A stretch of DNA of 64,000 nt from Microbacterium aoyamense (GTDB lineage Bacteria > Actinomycetota > Actinomycetes > Actinomycetales > Microbacteriaceae). Made by a program: the position numbers and the translations under genes. Below the pieces are notes generated by a model. That model worked only from the letters and a program-made list of their open reading frames with translations. It searched no databases and had not been told where the DNA came from. The stretch's first letter is position 1, and every line of letters begins with the position of its first letter. Where the stretch lies: contig NZ_JAKNUT010000003.1 of the NCBI RefSeq assembly GCF_023155855.1, positions 186,001 through 250,000 on the forward strand, given 5' to 3'. Positions 42,032 to 58,115 of this stretch are shown here, piece by piece.

Positions 42032-43599
42032 TCCGCCCGATGGGGGAGCGCGCGTTCCTCGTCGAGGTCGGATCGCTGGATGCCGTGCTCGCGCTGCACG
42101 CGCGGCTCGAGGCATCCCGTCCCGAAGGGATCGTCGACCTCGTTCCCGCAGCCCGCACGGTGCTCGTGCGCGTCGACCCGCGCGTCCTGCCGCTCGCCGC
42201 GGCGCAGGCCTGGGCGCTGTCTGCGCCGGAGCAGGACGCCCGCCGCGAGCCCGGGCCGCTGGTCGAGGTCGACGTCGCCTACGACGGCCCCGACCTCTCA
42301 GACACCGCCGCTCTGCTCGGCGTCGGCGCCGACGAACTCGTCCGCCGGCATCAGGCCGCGGAGTGGACGGTCGCGTTCACGGGCTTCGCACCGGGGTTCG
42401 GCTATCTCGTGAGCCCCGACTGGCCCTACGACGTGCCGCGACTCGCGCAGCCGCGCACGCGGGTACCGGCCGGCGCCGTCGGTCTCGCGGCGGGATTCTC
42501 CGGCGCCTACCCGCGTGAGACTCCGGGCGGATGGCGGTTGATCGGGACGACGTCCGCGATGGTGTTCGATCCGGATGCCGCGGCTCCCGCACTCCTCGCC
42601 CCCGGCACGCGCGTGCGCTTCCGCGCGGGCTCGGAGGGTCTCGACTCGCGAAGACCGGCGCTGAGCCAGAGCGAGCGAGTCGACGTGCCGCTCGACGACC
42701 GAGGGAGCGGCTCAGTCCCGGCCGGTGAGACGGAACGCGGCATCCGGATCGTCGAGCCCGGCCTGCTCGCGACGCTGCAGGACCTCGGCCGTCCCGGGGC
42801 CGCGGCGCTCGGCGTCGCCGTCGCGGGCGCGTTCGACCGACGCGCGCTGCGCACCGCGAACCGCCTGCTCGGCAATCCCGAAGACGCAGCGGCGATCGAG
42901 GTCACGCTCGGCGGCCTGCGCGCGCTCGCCGCGGAGGACACGTGGTTCGCGGTCACGGGGGCATGGGGGCGGATCGTGCTCGACGGGCGAGTGGTCGACC
43001 CGTATGAGGCGCACCTGTGGCCGGCCGGTGCGGAGCTCCACCTCGACTGGTTCGCGCAGGGTGCGCGTGCGTACCTCGCGGTGCGCGGGGGGTTCACGGG
43101 GCGCACGGTGCTCGGGTCCCTCTCGACCGATCTGCTCGCGGGGATCGGACCGGCGGCGCTCTCCGCCGGCGCCACCGTGCCGATCGGAGGGCCGGCGATC
43201 GACCCCATCCCGGTCACCCCCGTCGCCCCGTGGGGCGCGCCGGCAGACGACCTCGAGCTCGATCTCGCCCCGGGCCCGCGGGCGGACTGGTTCGCGGCAT
43301 CCGCCCTCTCGACGCTCTTCGAGAGCACGTGGACGGTCGGGGCGGCAGACCGCGTCGGGGTGCGGCTCGACGGTCCGGCGCTGGAGCGATCGAATGCGGG
43401 CGAGCTTCCGAGCGAGGGAATGGTCGCGGGAGCCATCCAGGTGCCGCCCGACGGGCGGCCCGTCATCCTGTGCGTGGACGGTCCGGTGACAGGTGGCTAT
43501 CCCGTGATCGCGGTCGTGACGGATGCCGCGCTCGACCTGCTCGCGCAGGCACGGCCGGGAGCGCGCATCCGCTTCCGTCACGCACGCCCGTCGGGGTGA
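42025..43599 (+). CDS. Fused 5-oxoprolinase subunits B and C
   Basis: A 524-residue fusion. The first 215 residues are the PxpB/KipI-like domain (MGERAFLVEVGSLDAVLALH, FTGFAPGFGYLVSPDWPYDVPRL, YPRETPGGWRLIG). From about 245 the PxpC/KipA-like domain follows (IVEPGLLATLQDLGRPGAAALGVAVAGAFD, AAIEVTLGG, GPVTGGYPVIAVV). In most bacteria pxpB and pxpC are separate; the fusion is common in actinobacteria and is also seen in 'urea amidolyase-like' proteins. With PxpA it should form the ATP-dependent 5-oxoprolinase. It overlaps pxpA by 7 bp and ends 7 bp before the converging DUF4062 gene. Confidence 0.92.
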   Translation: MVIRPMGERAFLVEVGSLDAVLALHARLEASRPEGIVDLVPAARTVLVRVDPRVLPLAAAQAWALSAPEQDARREPGPLVEVDVAYDGPDLSDTAALLGVGADELVRRHQAAEWTVAFTGFAPGFGYLVSPDWPYDVPRLAQPRTRVPAGAVGLAAGFSGAYPRETPGGWRLIGTTSAMVFDPDAAAPALLAPGTRVRFRAGSEGLDSRRPALSQSERVDVPLDDRGSGSVPAGETERGIRIVEPGLLATLQDLGRPGAAALGVAVAGAFDRRALRTANRLLGNPEDAAAIEVTLGGLRALAAEDTWFAVTGAWGRIVLDGRVVDPYEAHLWPAGAELHLDWFAQGARAYLAVRGGFTGRTVLGSLSTDLLAGIGPAALSAGATVPIGGPAIDPIPVTPVAPWGAPADDLELDLAPGPRADWFAASALSTLFESTWTVGAADRVGVRLDGPALERSNAGELPSEGMVAGAIQVPPDGRPVILCVDGPVTGGYPVIAVVTDAALDLLAQARPGARIRFRHARPSG

Positions 43600-43606
43600 C
43601 CGGGCG

Positions 43607-46222
43607 TCACGGTGCCCGCGACAGCAGGGGTGCGAGCCGCGCCGACGCGTCGAGCGCGAAGAGCGCCGCCTCGTGCGATCCCATGTCCCGTCCGCGGGCG
43701 AGCGCGGCTGCGGCGCGTTCGGCTGCGCCCGCTCCCGCGACGCCGATCGCCTCGTCGAGGTAGCGGTCGTGGAAGATGAACGCGGGGACGTCGAAGACGG
43801 CGACCCGGCGGCGGATCGCGTCGGCCGCGCCGACGAGGACTCCGGCGGACTCTAGGTCGCCGTTCGCCGAGGCGATCGCCGAGATGCCCTCGATGCCGTA
43901 CGCGACGCCCTCGTCGTGACGCAGACGGAGGGACCCGTCGATCGCCCCCGCGAAGAGCGCGTTCGCTTCGGCCTGCTCGCCCACCGAGAGGAGCACACGT
44001 GCGAGGTGATGGGTCGCGATCGTCGCCGTGAACGCGTCGCCGCCCTCCTCGGACGCCGCCACCGCTCGCCGGAACCGCTCCGTCGCGGCTGCGGGTTCAT
44101 CCCGCAGGAGATCGATCCGACCGAGCGCGACCTGACTGAGCGATTCGCCCCACCCCGCCCCGAGGCTGCTGAACCGGGTCGCGCCTTCGCGCAACCACGC
44201 CGTCGCCGTCGCGATGTCGGGGTCGGCGGTGACGATCTCGGCGAGTCCTGCAGTCGCCGTGAGCATCGCGACGCCGAGCGCGTCGTCCTCCTCGGTGAAG
44301 CCGCTCGCGGCGGCGAGCAGCCCCGCGGCCAGCTCATGCGACGGAGCGACCCACAGATCCCGCCACGAGACGTAGAAGACCGCGATCGCGCGTGATCGCG
44401 AGGACATCGTCGCGTCGGGACTCGCGAGCAGCTCCTCCATCCACAGCGCGACTTCGGCGAGGTATCCGCCGACCCACCAGTAGAGGAAGAGGCGCCACGC
44501 CATGTCGGCCGCCGTGTCCAGATCGCCCACGGACACGAGGTGGCGCACAGCGGCGCGCAGATTGCCGCGCTCGATGTTCAGTCGTGCGAGGGCGGCGACC
44601 CGGGGCGTGAACCCGCGGACGCCCTCGGCGCACGCGAGTGCCGCGAAGAGCGCCGCATGCGCGTCGCGGGCGTCGCGCTCCTGTCCTTCGGCCTGCAGCA
44701 GCTCGACACAGAACTCGCGCACCGTGACGAGCATCGAGAACACGATGTCGCCGTCGGACTCCGTCTGCCGCAGCAGCGAGGAATCGACGAGCCGCTCCAC
44801 GACGTCGAGCGCATCCGCGTCCCATGCGCGACGCGCGCCGTAGTCCTCGATCGAGGCATAGGTGAAACCCGGTGCGAAGACGGCGAGGTCGCGCAGGGCG
44901 CGGCGTTCCGTTTCATCCAGGAGGCCGAAGGACCATTCGATGGTCGATCGCAGCGTGCGCTGACGTTCGGGCAGGTCGCGCGCGGCCGCGACGAGCAGCG
45001 GGAGCTGATGGTCGAGGCGGCGCAGGATCTCGCTCGTGCCGAGCACGCGCAGACGTGCCGCAGTCAGCTCGATCGAGAGGGGGATTCCTTCGAGGGAGCG
45101 GCAGATCGCGACCACGTCCGAGGCATTGGCGTCGGTCACCTCGAAGTCGGGCCGCACGGCGCGCGCACGCGTCACGAACAGCGTCACGGCAGCCGAGTCG
45201 AGCGCGCGACTGACGGAATCCGGGGATGCCGCATCCACGGTCGCGAGCGCGGGGACCTCGAAGACGCGCTCGCCCCGGATCCGGAGCATCGTCCGGGAGG
45301 TCACGAGGAAGGACGTCTCGGGCGCGATCGTGTAGAGCCGCACGACGACGTCGGCGGCGTCCACGAGCTGCTCGAAGTTGTCGAGGATCACGAGCATGCG
45401 TCGACCGGCGAGCGCGATGCGCAGGCGCTCGTCGAGAGGGAGCTCGCCGGTGTCGCGCACCCCGAGCGCGTAGCCGATCGTCGGCAGCAGGAGCGCGGGC
45501 TCGACCACGTTCTCGAGCGGCACGAAGACGGTGCCGTCCGGATAGAGGTCCTCGACCTCGCCCGCGACGGCGATGGCGAGCCGGCTCTTGCCGATGCCGC
45601 CGGGACCGAGCAGGGTCACCAGCCTCGTGCCCGGTTCGGCGAGCATGGCCCGGACCTCGGCGATCGCGTCCTCCCGCCCGATGATCGGCGTGAACGCCGC
45701 CGGCACCTGCACGGCGGGCGGTGGCGGGGCATCCCGAAGCGGAACCGTCACGGCGTCGAAGCGCTCCGCCATGAGCGTCGCGAGGTCGGCGAGGACGAGA
45801 TCCTCGAGCTCCTCCGGCGTCGCGTAGGCCTTGTACGAGGCCGTGTCATCGAGTTGGATGCGGGCGATGAGCTCATCGAGGCGCGCCTCGCGATCGACCC
45901 CGCTCTTGAGGTACATGAGGCGGGGCATGTCGCGCGGAGCGAGCCGGTACTCGTCCTCGAGTCCCGAGATCTCCTCGTCGGGTGCGACCCAGCCGTAGCT
46001 CGCGGCGTAGATGCCCACGAAGACGTCGCTCTGCTCGAGGTACGCGCGATAGAGGTCCCGCGGCGGATGCGGCCGTGCGCCCAGCTCGAACATGACGGGT
46101 GCCATCCGCAGTCGCTCGATCGCCCGCCGCACGGCCACGCGCTCGTCGGCGAGCTCACGCAGCGTCGAGGAGACGAAGACGCGGATGCGCTGATCGGGCG
46201 TGCGGATGGCGCCTGCTGTCAT
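43607..46222 (-). CDS. DUF4062 - NB-ARC/STAND ATPase - helical-repeat protein, copy 1
   Basis: An 871-residue soluble protein. Residues 11-115 are DUF4062, with the family's RVFVSSTLRELADER start and YAASYGWVAPDEEISGLEDEY. A STAND-class ATPase follows (about 175-460): P-loop GPGGIGKS at 206-213, Walker B LVILDNFEQ with Asp281, TSR at 308-310 and a GLPL-like GIPLSIELTAARLRV. A winged-helix-like piece (LPERQRTLRSTIEWSFGLLD) leads into TPR-like helices to the end. STAND proteins are nucleotide switches in which the repeat part senses and the N-terminal domain acts; DUF4062 has a predicted TIR/Rossmann-like fold. It is the downstream gene of a two-paralog unit, 61 bp after its sister. Role in immunity or regulation is inferred. 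Confidence 0.85.
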   Translation of the reverse strand: MTAGAIRTPDQRIRVFVSSTLRELADERVAVRRAIERLRMAPVMFELGARPHPPRDLYRAYLEQSDVFVGIYAASYGWVAPDEEISGLEDEYRLAPRDMPRLMYLKSGVDREARLDELIARIQLDDTASYKAYATPEELEDLVLADLATLMAERFDAVTVPLRDAPPPPAVQVPAAFTPIIGREDAIAEVRAMLAEPGTRLVTLLGPGGIGKSRLAIAVAGEVEDLYPDGTVFVPLENVVEPALLLPTIGYALGVRDTGELPLDERLRIALAGRRMLVILDNFEQLVDAADVVVRLYTIAPETSFLVTSRTMLRIRGERVFEVPALATVDAASPDSVSRALDSAAVTLFVTRARAVRPDFEVTDANASDVVAICRSLEGIPLSIELTAARLRVLGTSEILRRLDHQLPLLVAAARDLPERQRTLRSTIEWSFGLLDETERRALRDLAVFAPGFTYASIEDYGARRAWDADALDVVERLVDSSLLRQTESDGDIVFSMLVTVREFCVELLQAEGQERDARDAHAALFAALACAEGVRGFTPRVAALARLNIERGNLRAAVRHLVSVGDLDTAADMAWRLFLYWWVGGYLAEVALWMEELLASPDATMSSRSRAIAVFYVSWRDLWVAPSHELAAGLLAAASGFTEEDDALGVAMLTATAGLAEIVTADPDIATATAWLREGATRFSSLGAGWGESLSQVALGRIDLLRDEPAAATERFRRAVAASEEGGDAFTATIATHHLARVLLSVGEQAEANALFAGAIDGSLRLRHDEGVAYGIEGISAIASANGDLESAGVLVGAADAIRRRVAVFDVPAFIFHDRYLDEAIGVAGAGAAERAAAALARGRDMGSHEAALFALDASARLAPLLSRAP

Positions 46223-46283
46223 CGCATCCCCCGCTCCATGCGCTTCATTCTGGGGTCGGGATGCCGCGCCCGTCCATCACGCG

Positions 46284-48917
46284 TCACCAGTGCGAGACCG
46301 CCTCGGCGACGCGTGCGAACTCGTCCCCCGGCAGCGCGAGCTTCACGGCGTCGGCCACCGTCAGGTCGGCACCGGCCCCCTCGCCTGCGGCGACGCCGGC
46401 GGCATCCCGTCCGCGGAGGATCTCGAGGTACGGCGTGTGCACCGTGAACGCCTCGGCGTCGAAGATCCCGATCCGACGTCGGATCACCCCCGCCGCCACG
46501 GCGAGCGCAGCTGCCCTCCACGCCTCGCCGCGCGCCGCCGCGACGGCGCAGATGCCCTCGAGCCCGTAGGCCACACCCTCGTCGTAGTGAAGCCCCACCG
46601 AGATCGTCAGGGTGTGCACGAACTCGATCTCGGCGACGTCGATGCGCCCGAGCTGGAAGTTGAGCCGCGAGCGCAGGTTGCCCGCGACCGAGCGGGTGAA
46701 CAGGTCGCCTCCCTGCTCGGCGATCTCGGCGGCGCGGTCGAAGTGGGCGAGTGCGTCGGACGTCGACTCGCGCACCCACGCGAGCCGGCCGAGCGAGACT
46801 TCGGTGATGGCCTCCGCCCAGGCGTTCCCGGCGTCGCGCAGACGCCCGACCGCCTCGCGCAGTTCGGCATCCGCCTTCTCGGCATCGAAGTCCTGCAGCT
46901 GGATGCGGGCGGTCGCGCGAGCAGCGAGGGCCATCGCGGCCGAGTCGTCGTCGCCGGCTTCGGTGAACAGTCGCACGCACTCGCCGAGACCGGCCACGAC
47001 CTGCTCGCTCGGGCGCTGCCACATCTCGCCCCACAGTGCGAGGAACCACGCCACCGCCCGAGTCCGCTGCGTGATGGGATGCGCGTGCTGCTTCTCGAGC
47101 AGCTCCAGCATCCACAGCCGCACCTCGGCGAAGAAGCCCGAGATCCACCAGTAGATGAGCAGGCTCCAGGCGAAGTCGCCGGCATCGTCCAGGCGGTTCG
47201 TGTACACGAGGTGGCGGACCGCGGCGCGCAGATTCGGCAGCTCCAGTCCCAGTTGCCGGACGGCGTCGGCCTGGCCCGTCCCGCCCAGGCCCGGGGCGAG
47301 GCGATGCACCAGTCCGCTGTAGTAGTCGGCGTGGGCCGCCCGCACGCGGTCCGCCTCGCCGCGCGCCTTGAGCCTGCCGATGGCGTACTCGCGGACGATC
47401 GCCAGCAGCGAGAACACCGACCGCCCGCCCATGTCGAACTGCTTGACGAGCGAGCCGTCCACGAGGGCCGACAGGGCGTCGAGCGCCTGGCCGTCCCAGG
47501 AGCGACCCGCTCCGAGAGCCTCGACGGCATCGAGGGTGAACCGCGTCGCGAAGACGCCGAGGTCCTCCAGCAGGTCGCGCTGCACCTCGGGGAGCAGCCC
47601 CACGCTCCAGTCGATCGTCGCGCGCATCGTGCGATGGCGTTCGGGCAGATCGCGCACCGCCGCCGACAGGAGGGGGAGGCTCTTGCCGAGCCGCTCGGCG
47701 ATGCCCGATGGCGTCAGGATGCGCATCTTGGCGGCCGCGAGCTCGATCGCGAGCGGCAGACCCTCCAACCGCCGGCAGATGTCGGCGACGTCCTGGGCGT
47801 TGTCGGCCGTGACGTCGAAGCCCGGTCGGACAGCCTGAGCGCGGTCCACGAACAGCGCGACGGCGGCGGACCGGGTCGAGGCGTCGAGGCTCGCAGGGAA
47901 CCCGCCGACCGGCATCGAAAGCGATGGCACGTCGAAGACGCGCTCGCCGCGGATGTGCAGGACGATCCTGCTGGTGACGAGGAAGACCGCGCTCGGAGCG
48001 ACCGTGTACAGGCGCACGAGGACGGGCGCGGCATCCACGATCTGTTCGAAGTTGTCGAGAACGATCAGCACGCGGCGGGCGTCGAGTGCATGCGAGATGC
48101 GCTCCTCGAGCTCCGCTTCGCCGTTGTCGCGGATGCCGAGCGCGAACGAGATCGTGGGCAGCAGCAGGCCGGGCTCCAGCACGCCCTCGAGCGGCACGAA
48201 GTACGTGCCGTCGGGGAACAGGTCCTCCGTGGCGAGGGCCGTCTCGATGGCGAGCCGGCTCTTGCCGATCCCGCCGGGCCCGATGAGGCTGACGACCCGA
48301 TCCGTCCCGGCCGTGAGCATGTCTCGCACCGTCGCGATGTCGTCCGCGCGGCCGATCGTCGTCGTGTACGGCACCGGGATGCGCGAGATCAGGGAGGGGA
48401 CCGCGACATCCGGTTCCAGCTCGGAGATCACACGGGACTCATCGAACCGCTCGGCGAGGAGGGTCGCGAGGTCGCCGGCGACCTGCTCTTCGAGCTCCTG
48501 TTCGGATCGGAAGTGCAGGTACGCGGCGGTGTCGTCGGTCTGGATGCGCGCGATGAGAGCTCGGAGCCGGTCGTCGCGCTCGTCCGTGCTCTTGATGTAG
48601 ATGAGCTTCGGCATCCGCGCGGGCGCCAGGCGGTATTCGTCCTCGAGGCCGGAGATCTCCTCGCCGGGGGCCACCCATCCGTAGCTTGCGCCGTAGATTC
48701 CCACGAACACGTCGCTCTGCTCGAGGTAGGCGCGGTAAAGATCGCGCGGCGGGTGCGGGCGAGCGCCGAGCTCGAACATGACAGGGGCCATCTGCAGGCG
48801 CTCCACGGCCGCGCGCGCCGCGCGTCGCTCGCCGGCGAGCTCGTGCAGGGTCGAGCTCACGAAGACCCGAATCCGCTGATCGGGGGTGCGGATGACGGGT
48901 CGGGTGTCCCCGGTCAT
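46284..48917 (-). CDS. DUF4062 - NB-ARC/STAND ATPase - helical-repeat protein, copy 2
   Basis: An 877-residue paralog of the previous protein with the same order: DUF4062 (about 15-120), STAND ATPase with P-loop GPGGIGKS at 213-220, Walker B VLIVLDNFEQ with Asp288, VTSR sensor and GLPLAIELAAAKM, winged-helix-like LPERHRTMRATIDWSVGLLP, then TPR-like helices. Thirty-three consecutive residues in DUF4062 (43-75) are identical to copy 1, whereas the repeats differ much more. Both proteins share the C-terminal pattern DEGVAYG.EGI.A.A. The ATG at 48917 is used; a GTG at 48923 would add two residues. The two genes are one transcript in all likelihood. It is divergent from rpoB. Confidence 0.85.
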   Translation of the reverse strand: MTGDTRPVIRTPDQRIRVFVSSTLHELAGERRAARAAVERLQMAPVMFELGARPHPPRDLYRAYLEQSDVFVGIYGASYGWVAPGEEISGLEDEYRLAPARMPKLIYIKSTDERDDRLRALIARIQTDDTAAYLHFRSEQELEEQVAGDLATLLAERFDESRVISELEPDVAVPSLISRIPVPYTTTIGRADDIATVRDMLTAGTDRVVSLIGPGGIGKSRLAIETALATEDLFPDGTYFVPLEGVLEPGLLLPTISFALGIRDNGEAELEERISHALDARRVLIVLDNFEQIVDAAPVLVRLYTVAPSAVFLVTSRIVLHIRGERVFDVPSLSMPVGGFPASLDASTRSAAVALFVDRAQAVRPGFDVTADNAQDVADICRRLEGLPLAIELAAAKMRILTPSGIAERLGKSLPLLSAAVRDLPERHRTMRATIDWSVGLLPEVQRDLLEDLGVFATRFTLDAVEALGAGRSWDGQALDALSALVDGSLVKQFDMGGRSVFSLLAIVREYAIGRLKARGEADRVRAAHADYYSGLVHRLAPGLGGTGQADAVRQLGLELPNLRAAVRHLVYTNRLDDAGDFAWSLLIYWWISGFFAEVRLWMLELLEKQHAHPITQRTRAVAWFLALWGEMWQRPSEQVVAGLGECVRLFTEAGDDDSAAMALAARATARIQLQDFDAEKADAELREAVGRLRDAGNAWAEAITEVSLGRLAWVRESTSDALAHFDRAAEIAEQGGDLFTRSVAGNLRSRLNFQLGRIDVAEIEFVHTLTISVGLHYDEGVAYGLEGICAVAAARGEAWRAAALAVAAGVIRRRIGIFDAEAFTVHTPYLEILRGRDAAGVAAGEGAGADLTVADAVKLALPGDEFARVAEAVSHW

Positions 48918-49231
48918 GACCACATATTGGCCTCACGCGCCCCGAGTTTCCATGCTTTCGCGTGGAATCGTGCGGCGCGTCGCGCGGTTATACCGCAGCA
49001 TCCCGAACCCGTCAAGAATCCCGCTTGCCATATGAGTGACGACGACGTATAGTTGGTAGTTGCGCTCTGGATCCCCCTGCCCTCATATGGTGGTCGGCTG
49101 TGCCTGCGTGCCCCCGCTCCTCGTCTCACGACGTCGAGCGTGTGAGGCGCCGGGTTTCGGGGAATGAACAGAGCACTCCACCCTGACGACAAGGAAACGA
49201 GCCCGGGCACGGGCCCACGGAGGTAATCCCC
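48918..49231. promoter_or_regulatory. Divergent region between the DUF4062 pair and rpoB, with rpoB promoter
   Basis: A good sigma-70-type promoter faces rpoB: TTGCCA at 49025-49030, 17 bp spacer, TATAGT at 49048-49053, leaving a leader of about 170 bp. A strong SD (GGAGGT, 49219-49224) precedes the TTG start. A/T-rich bases at 48918-48930 next to the DUF4062 start may belong to its promoter. Confidence 0.7.
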
Positions 49232-52729
<3,498 letters not shown>

Positions 52730-52763
52730 CCCGGTCGATTTCTTACACAGGAGAACTGAACTA

Positions 52764-56636
<3,873 letters not shown>

Positions 56637-56650
56637 TCCACCACGCAGTA

Positions 56651-56684
56651 CCGAAGGCCTCCGGTTCACGCCGGGGGCCTTCGG
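56651..56684 (+). terminator. Terminator of the rpoBC operon
   Basis: A 14-bp stem (CCGAAGGCCTCCGG at 56651-56664 with CCGGGGGCCTTCGG at 56671-56684, one mismatched position, loop TTCACG) lies 14 bp past the rpoC stop. Only a weak T-run follows (GTTCC). Confidence 0.8.
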
Positions 56685-56747
56685 CGTTCCCCGCGCGCCG
56701 AGACCGTCCTGCGGCCTCGGCGAACCTACCGTTGAGGGGGAGGGGAA

Positions 56748-57362
56748 ATGGCACGTATTCCGGGGCGCAATTCGTGGATCGCCGTGCCCGCAGGACTCAT
56801 CTGCGCCGGCGTGGTCGGTGCGCTCCTGTGGTTCTCGCTGCCGATGATGCCGGTCGCCGCGGCGTGGGTCGGGCAGACGGCCCATCGTGCCCTCACCGAG
56901 CCGCTCGTGACGATGGGGGAGCCGGCCCACGGGGTCGCGGATCTCGAGGCCGTGCGCGACTGCCGTGACCTGTACCCGGAGAACGTGTGGGCCGAGTTGC
57001 AGTGGCGCGGCGAGGGGCTGCTGGCCCAGACGACGGATCCGCCCTCCACAGCCGCGACCACGGTCGTCGAGGCGCTCGCTCCGACCGTGCGCCTCACGTG
57101 CGCGTGGTCCTATCCCGACGGCGGCTCGCTCGTCTCGACACTGGCGGACGTCGACGTGGATGCCGCGGCCGTCGCCCAGGCGGGGTTCGAGGGTGCGGGG
57201 TTCACGTGCACGTCGGACTCCGGCATCCTGCGCTGCACCCTCGCTCGCGACGGCGGCCTCGAGGAGCACGTCCTGCGCGAAGGGCTGTGGCTCTACGTGT
57301 TCACGAAGGGCTGGTCGCCCGGCGACTTCGCATCGCGGATGTCGGGATTCGTGCTCGGCTGA
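56748..57362 (+). CDS. Hypothetical membrane-anchored protein
   Basis: A 204-residue protein with one N-terminal hydrophobic helix (WIAVPAGLICAGVVGALLWFSL) and an extracytoplasmic domain of about 160 residues. That domain holds four cysteines (RDCRDLYPE, RLTCAWSY, GFTCTSDSG, LRCTLARDGG), probably two disulfides. SD GAGGGGGAGGGGA precedes ATG 56748. It is tail to tail with a small Cys-containing lipoprotein, which may be its functional counterpart. I do not recognise the family. Confidence 0.72.
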   Translation: MARIPGRNSWIAVPAGLICAGVVGALLWFSLPMMPVAAAWVGQTAHRALTEPLVTMGEPAHGVADLEAVRDCRDLYPENVWAELQWRGEGLLAQTTDPPSTAATTVVEALAPTVRLTCAWSYPDGGSLVSTLADVDVDAAAVAQAGFEGAGFTCTSDSGILRCTLARDGGLEEHVLREGLWLYVFTKGWSPGDFASRMSGFVLG

Positions 57363-57377
57363 TCAGCTCAGCCGTGG

Positions 57378-57983
57378 TCAGCCGAAGAGCGACGTCACGA
57401 TCGCGTTCGTGTACCCCGACGGGGCGAGGTTCGAGAACCGCGTGTCGATGAGCACGTCATCGCGCCAGAACAGGGTGCGTCCGTCGGTGACGGGATAGGT
57501 CTCGTTCGTCCAGGTCTTCTCGCAGCGCGTGCCGCCGTCGGGTGTGTAGCACGTGAAGCCCTCGTCGTCGGCCAGACCGTTCAGCAGATCCAGTGCCGGG
57601 CCACGCGAGATCTTGGTGATGGTCGTGGTGAGGTTGGTCGTGTCGGCGCCGGGGTCGCCCCACACGCAGATGAGCGAGCCGTCCGGCTGGACGCCGGTCG
57701 AGCCGAATGCGGGGTCGTTGAGCGGAGTCTCGCCGAGCTCGGCGAGCACCGGGGCGGTGAGGATCGCGCGGCAGTCGGTCGGCATCGCGATGGTCTTCGC
57801 GGTGCTCGACGGGGAGGGAGTCGGCGACGCATCCGTCGATCCGCTCGGTGACGGCTCGGCGCCTGTGGACGCGGATGCTTCGGGTGCCGCGGACGGCGAC
57901 GGCTCGGGCACGCAGCCCGCCAGGGCGAGGATCGACGCGAGTGCCGCGACGACGACGAACCGGCGGACGAGCGACGAGGGCAT
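57378..57983 (-). CDS. Hypothetical lipoprotein
   Basis: A 201-residue exported lipoprotein: hydrophobic start FVVVAALASILALAGC with lipobox LAGC, then about 45 residues rich in Ser/Pro/Ala, typical of a flexible linker from the membrane. A folded domain follows with DCRAILTAPVLAELGE, SLICVWGDPG and a pair of cysteines in FTCYTPDGGTRCEKTW. Similar DUF3558-type actinobacterial lipoproteins bind nothing known. ATG 57983; a GTG at 57989 is an alternative. Convergent with the membrane-anchored protein. Confidence 0.78.
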   Translation of the reverse strand: MPSSLVRRFVVVAALASILALAGCVPEPSPSAAPEASASTGAEPSPSGSTDASPTPSPSSTAKTIAMPTDCRAILTAPVLAELGETPLNDPAFGSTGVQPDGSLICVWGDPGADTTNLTTTITKISRGPALDLLNGLADDEGFTCYTPDGGTRCEKTWTNETYPVTDGRTLFWRDDVLIDTRFSNLAPSGYTNAIVTSLFG

Positions 57984-58115
57984 GGGCACACCCTAGCGGT
58001 CGAGACGAGGCGCGCTCCGCCGGCGCGGCGAACCACGGCACGCCTACGCGGCGTGCGCGCGTCGGGGCGTTACTCTCGCTCTGCAGGGATCAGCCCTGCG
58101 TGAGGAGTCCGTCCG

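Noticed and set aside
46200..49052. A 950-codon plus-strand frame across the DUF4062 genes.
   Set aside because: It is a mirror of two well-supported minus-strand genes and shows only Arg/Glu/His-rich low-complexity sequence.
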